NCBI GenBank assembly: GCA_017962105.1
Contig: JAGCVY010000104.1
Location: 1-60,947 of the forward strand
Reading direction: 5' to 3'
Origin: Lachnospiraceae bacterium
GTDB taxonomy: Bacteria; Bacillota; Clostridia; Lachnospirales; Lachnospiraceae
DNA: 60,947 bases
Shown: positions 60,902 to 60,947 of the stretch, one piece after another
Numbering within the stretch: position 1 is the stretch's first letter
Layout of the letters: every line of letters starts with the position of its first letter
The notes under the pieces: generated by a model
Database searches by the model: none
Told to the model about the DNA's origin: nothing
The model's input: only the letters and a program-made list of their open reading frames with translations
Program-made: the position numbers and the translations under genes

Positions 60902-60947
60902 GAAGCATACGGGCTATCAGTAGCCCCATGCTTCCTTCATTTTCGCC
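60902..60947 (-). CDS. Possible end of a minus-strand gene at the window edge
   Basis: On the minus strand a frame open at the right edge ends AKMKEAWGY then TGA (60919-60917). The stop lies inside a hairpin (GGAAGCAT/ATGCTTCC arms around 60901-60935) and is followed by a minus-strand terminator at 60784-60810, which supports a leftward gene ending here. Too little is visible to name it. Confidence 0.3.

Overview
The window looks like a chromosomal segment from a Gram-positive Clostridia (Bacillota), most likely a Lachnospiraceae-type gut anaerobe of moderately high GC. The evidence is the order rpsF-ssb-rpsR-gdpP-rplI-dnaB, small Firmicutes families (DUF951, DUF1934, DUF3899, DUF4342, DUF4004, TSCPD), lipoboxes and a sortase-type C-terminus, AGGAGG ribosome binding sites and TTGACA-17-TATAAT promoters. 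I see no phage genes, no complete insertion sequence, no CRISPR array and no rRNA. Most long antisense reading frames are shadows of real genes.

Layout. 1-2.0 kb: the end of a Thr/Pro-repeat surface protein with a VPKTG anchor, then an Rpn-type PD-(D/E)XK protein overlapping a TSCPD protein. 2.1-8.2 kb: murG, a HIT hydrolase, a large membrane-anchored protein of unknown role, deoB and a small anchored protein. 8.2-10.7 kb: two tRNA-Leu genes (CAG and AAG anticodons) bracket a lipocalin-like gene and a DUF4004 regulator/bactofilin operon whose promoter sits in an array of GTAAC-N3-GTTAC operators. 10.8-15.6 kb: a very large peptide-binding lipoprotein, then the last two steps of purine synthesis as separate PurO-type and AICAR-transformylase genes. 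15.7-19.7 kb: a YgjP-like metallopeptidase, a UBA/DUF4342-like membrane protein and a two-component system preceded by two tandem hairpins with identical loops and covarying stems.

19.9-28.8 kb: a complete oligopeptide ABC transporter (binding protein, OppB, OppC, OppD, OppF) in which OppC, OppD and OppF all carry large insertions. 28.8-31.6 kb: DUF3899, a DMT transporter and a PrsA-like foldase lipoprotein. 31.6-34.6 kb, minus strand: a MraY-family enzyme, a LysR regulator and a MoxR ATPase. 34.8-38.7 kb: the single-chain purL. 38.8-41.2 kb, minus strand: a second two-component system. 41.4-47.0 kb: a phosphotransferase fused to DUF4298, a tandem pair of MutS-like ATPases with an altered Walker B motif, and a second DMT transporter. 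47.0-49.2 kb: a Pro/Thr-linker lipoprotein with a DUF3298-like domain and a SIMPL protein. 49.3-54.5 kb: a cytoplasmic GH5-like hydrolase, ispE, ddl with DUF1934, a small membrane protein and a PlsC-type acyltransferase. 54.8-60.9 kb: DUF951 and the ribosomal/replication cluster.

Shared themes are cell-wall precursor synthesis (murG, MraY-like, ddl, ispE for the lipid carrier), purine metabolism (PurO, AICAR transformylase, purL, deoB) and peptide uptake. The strongest unexplained signals are the covarying hairpin pair at 17.4 kb, the enlarged Opp subunits, the MutS-like pair next to the kinase-DUF4298 fusion, the hairpin cluster before rpsF, and a short motif, (C)GGAAAATG, that recurs about 35 times across genes and intergenic regions on both strands.
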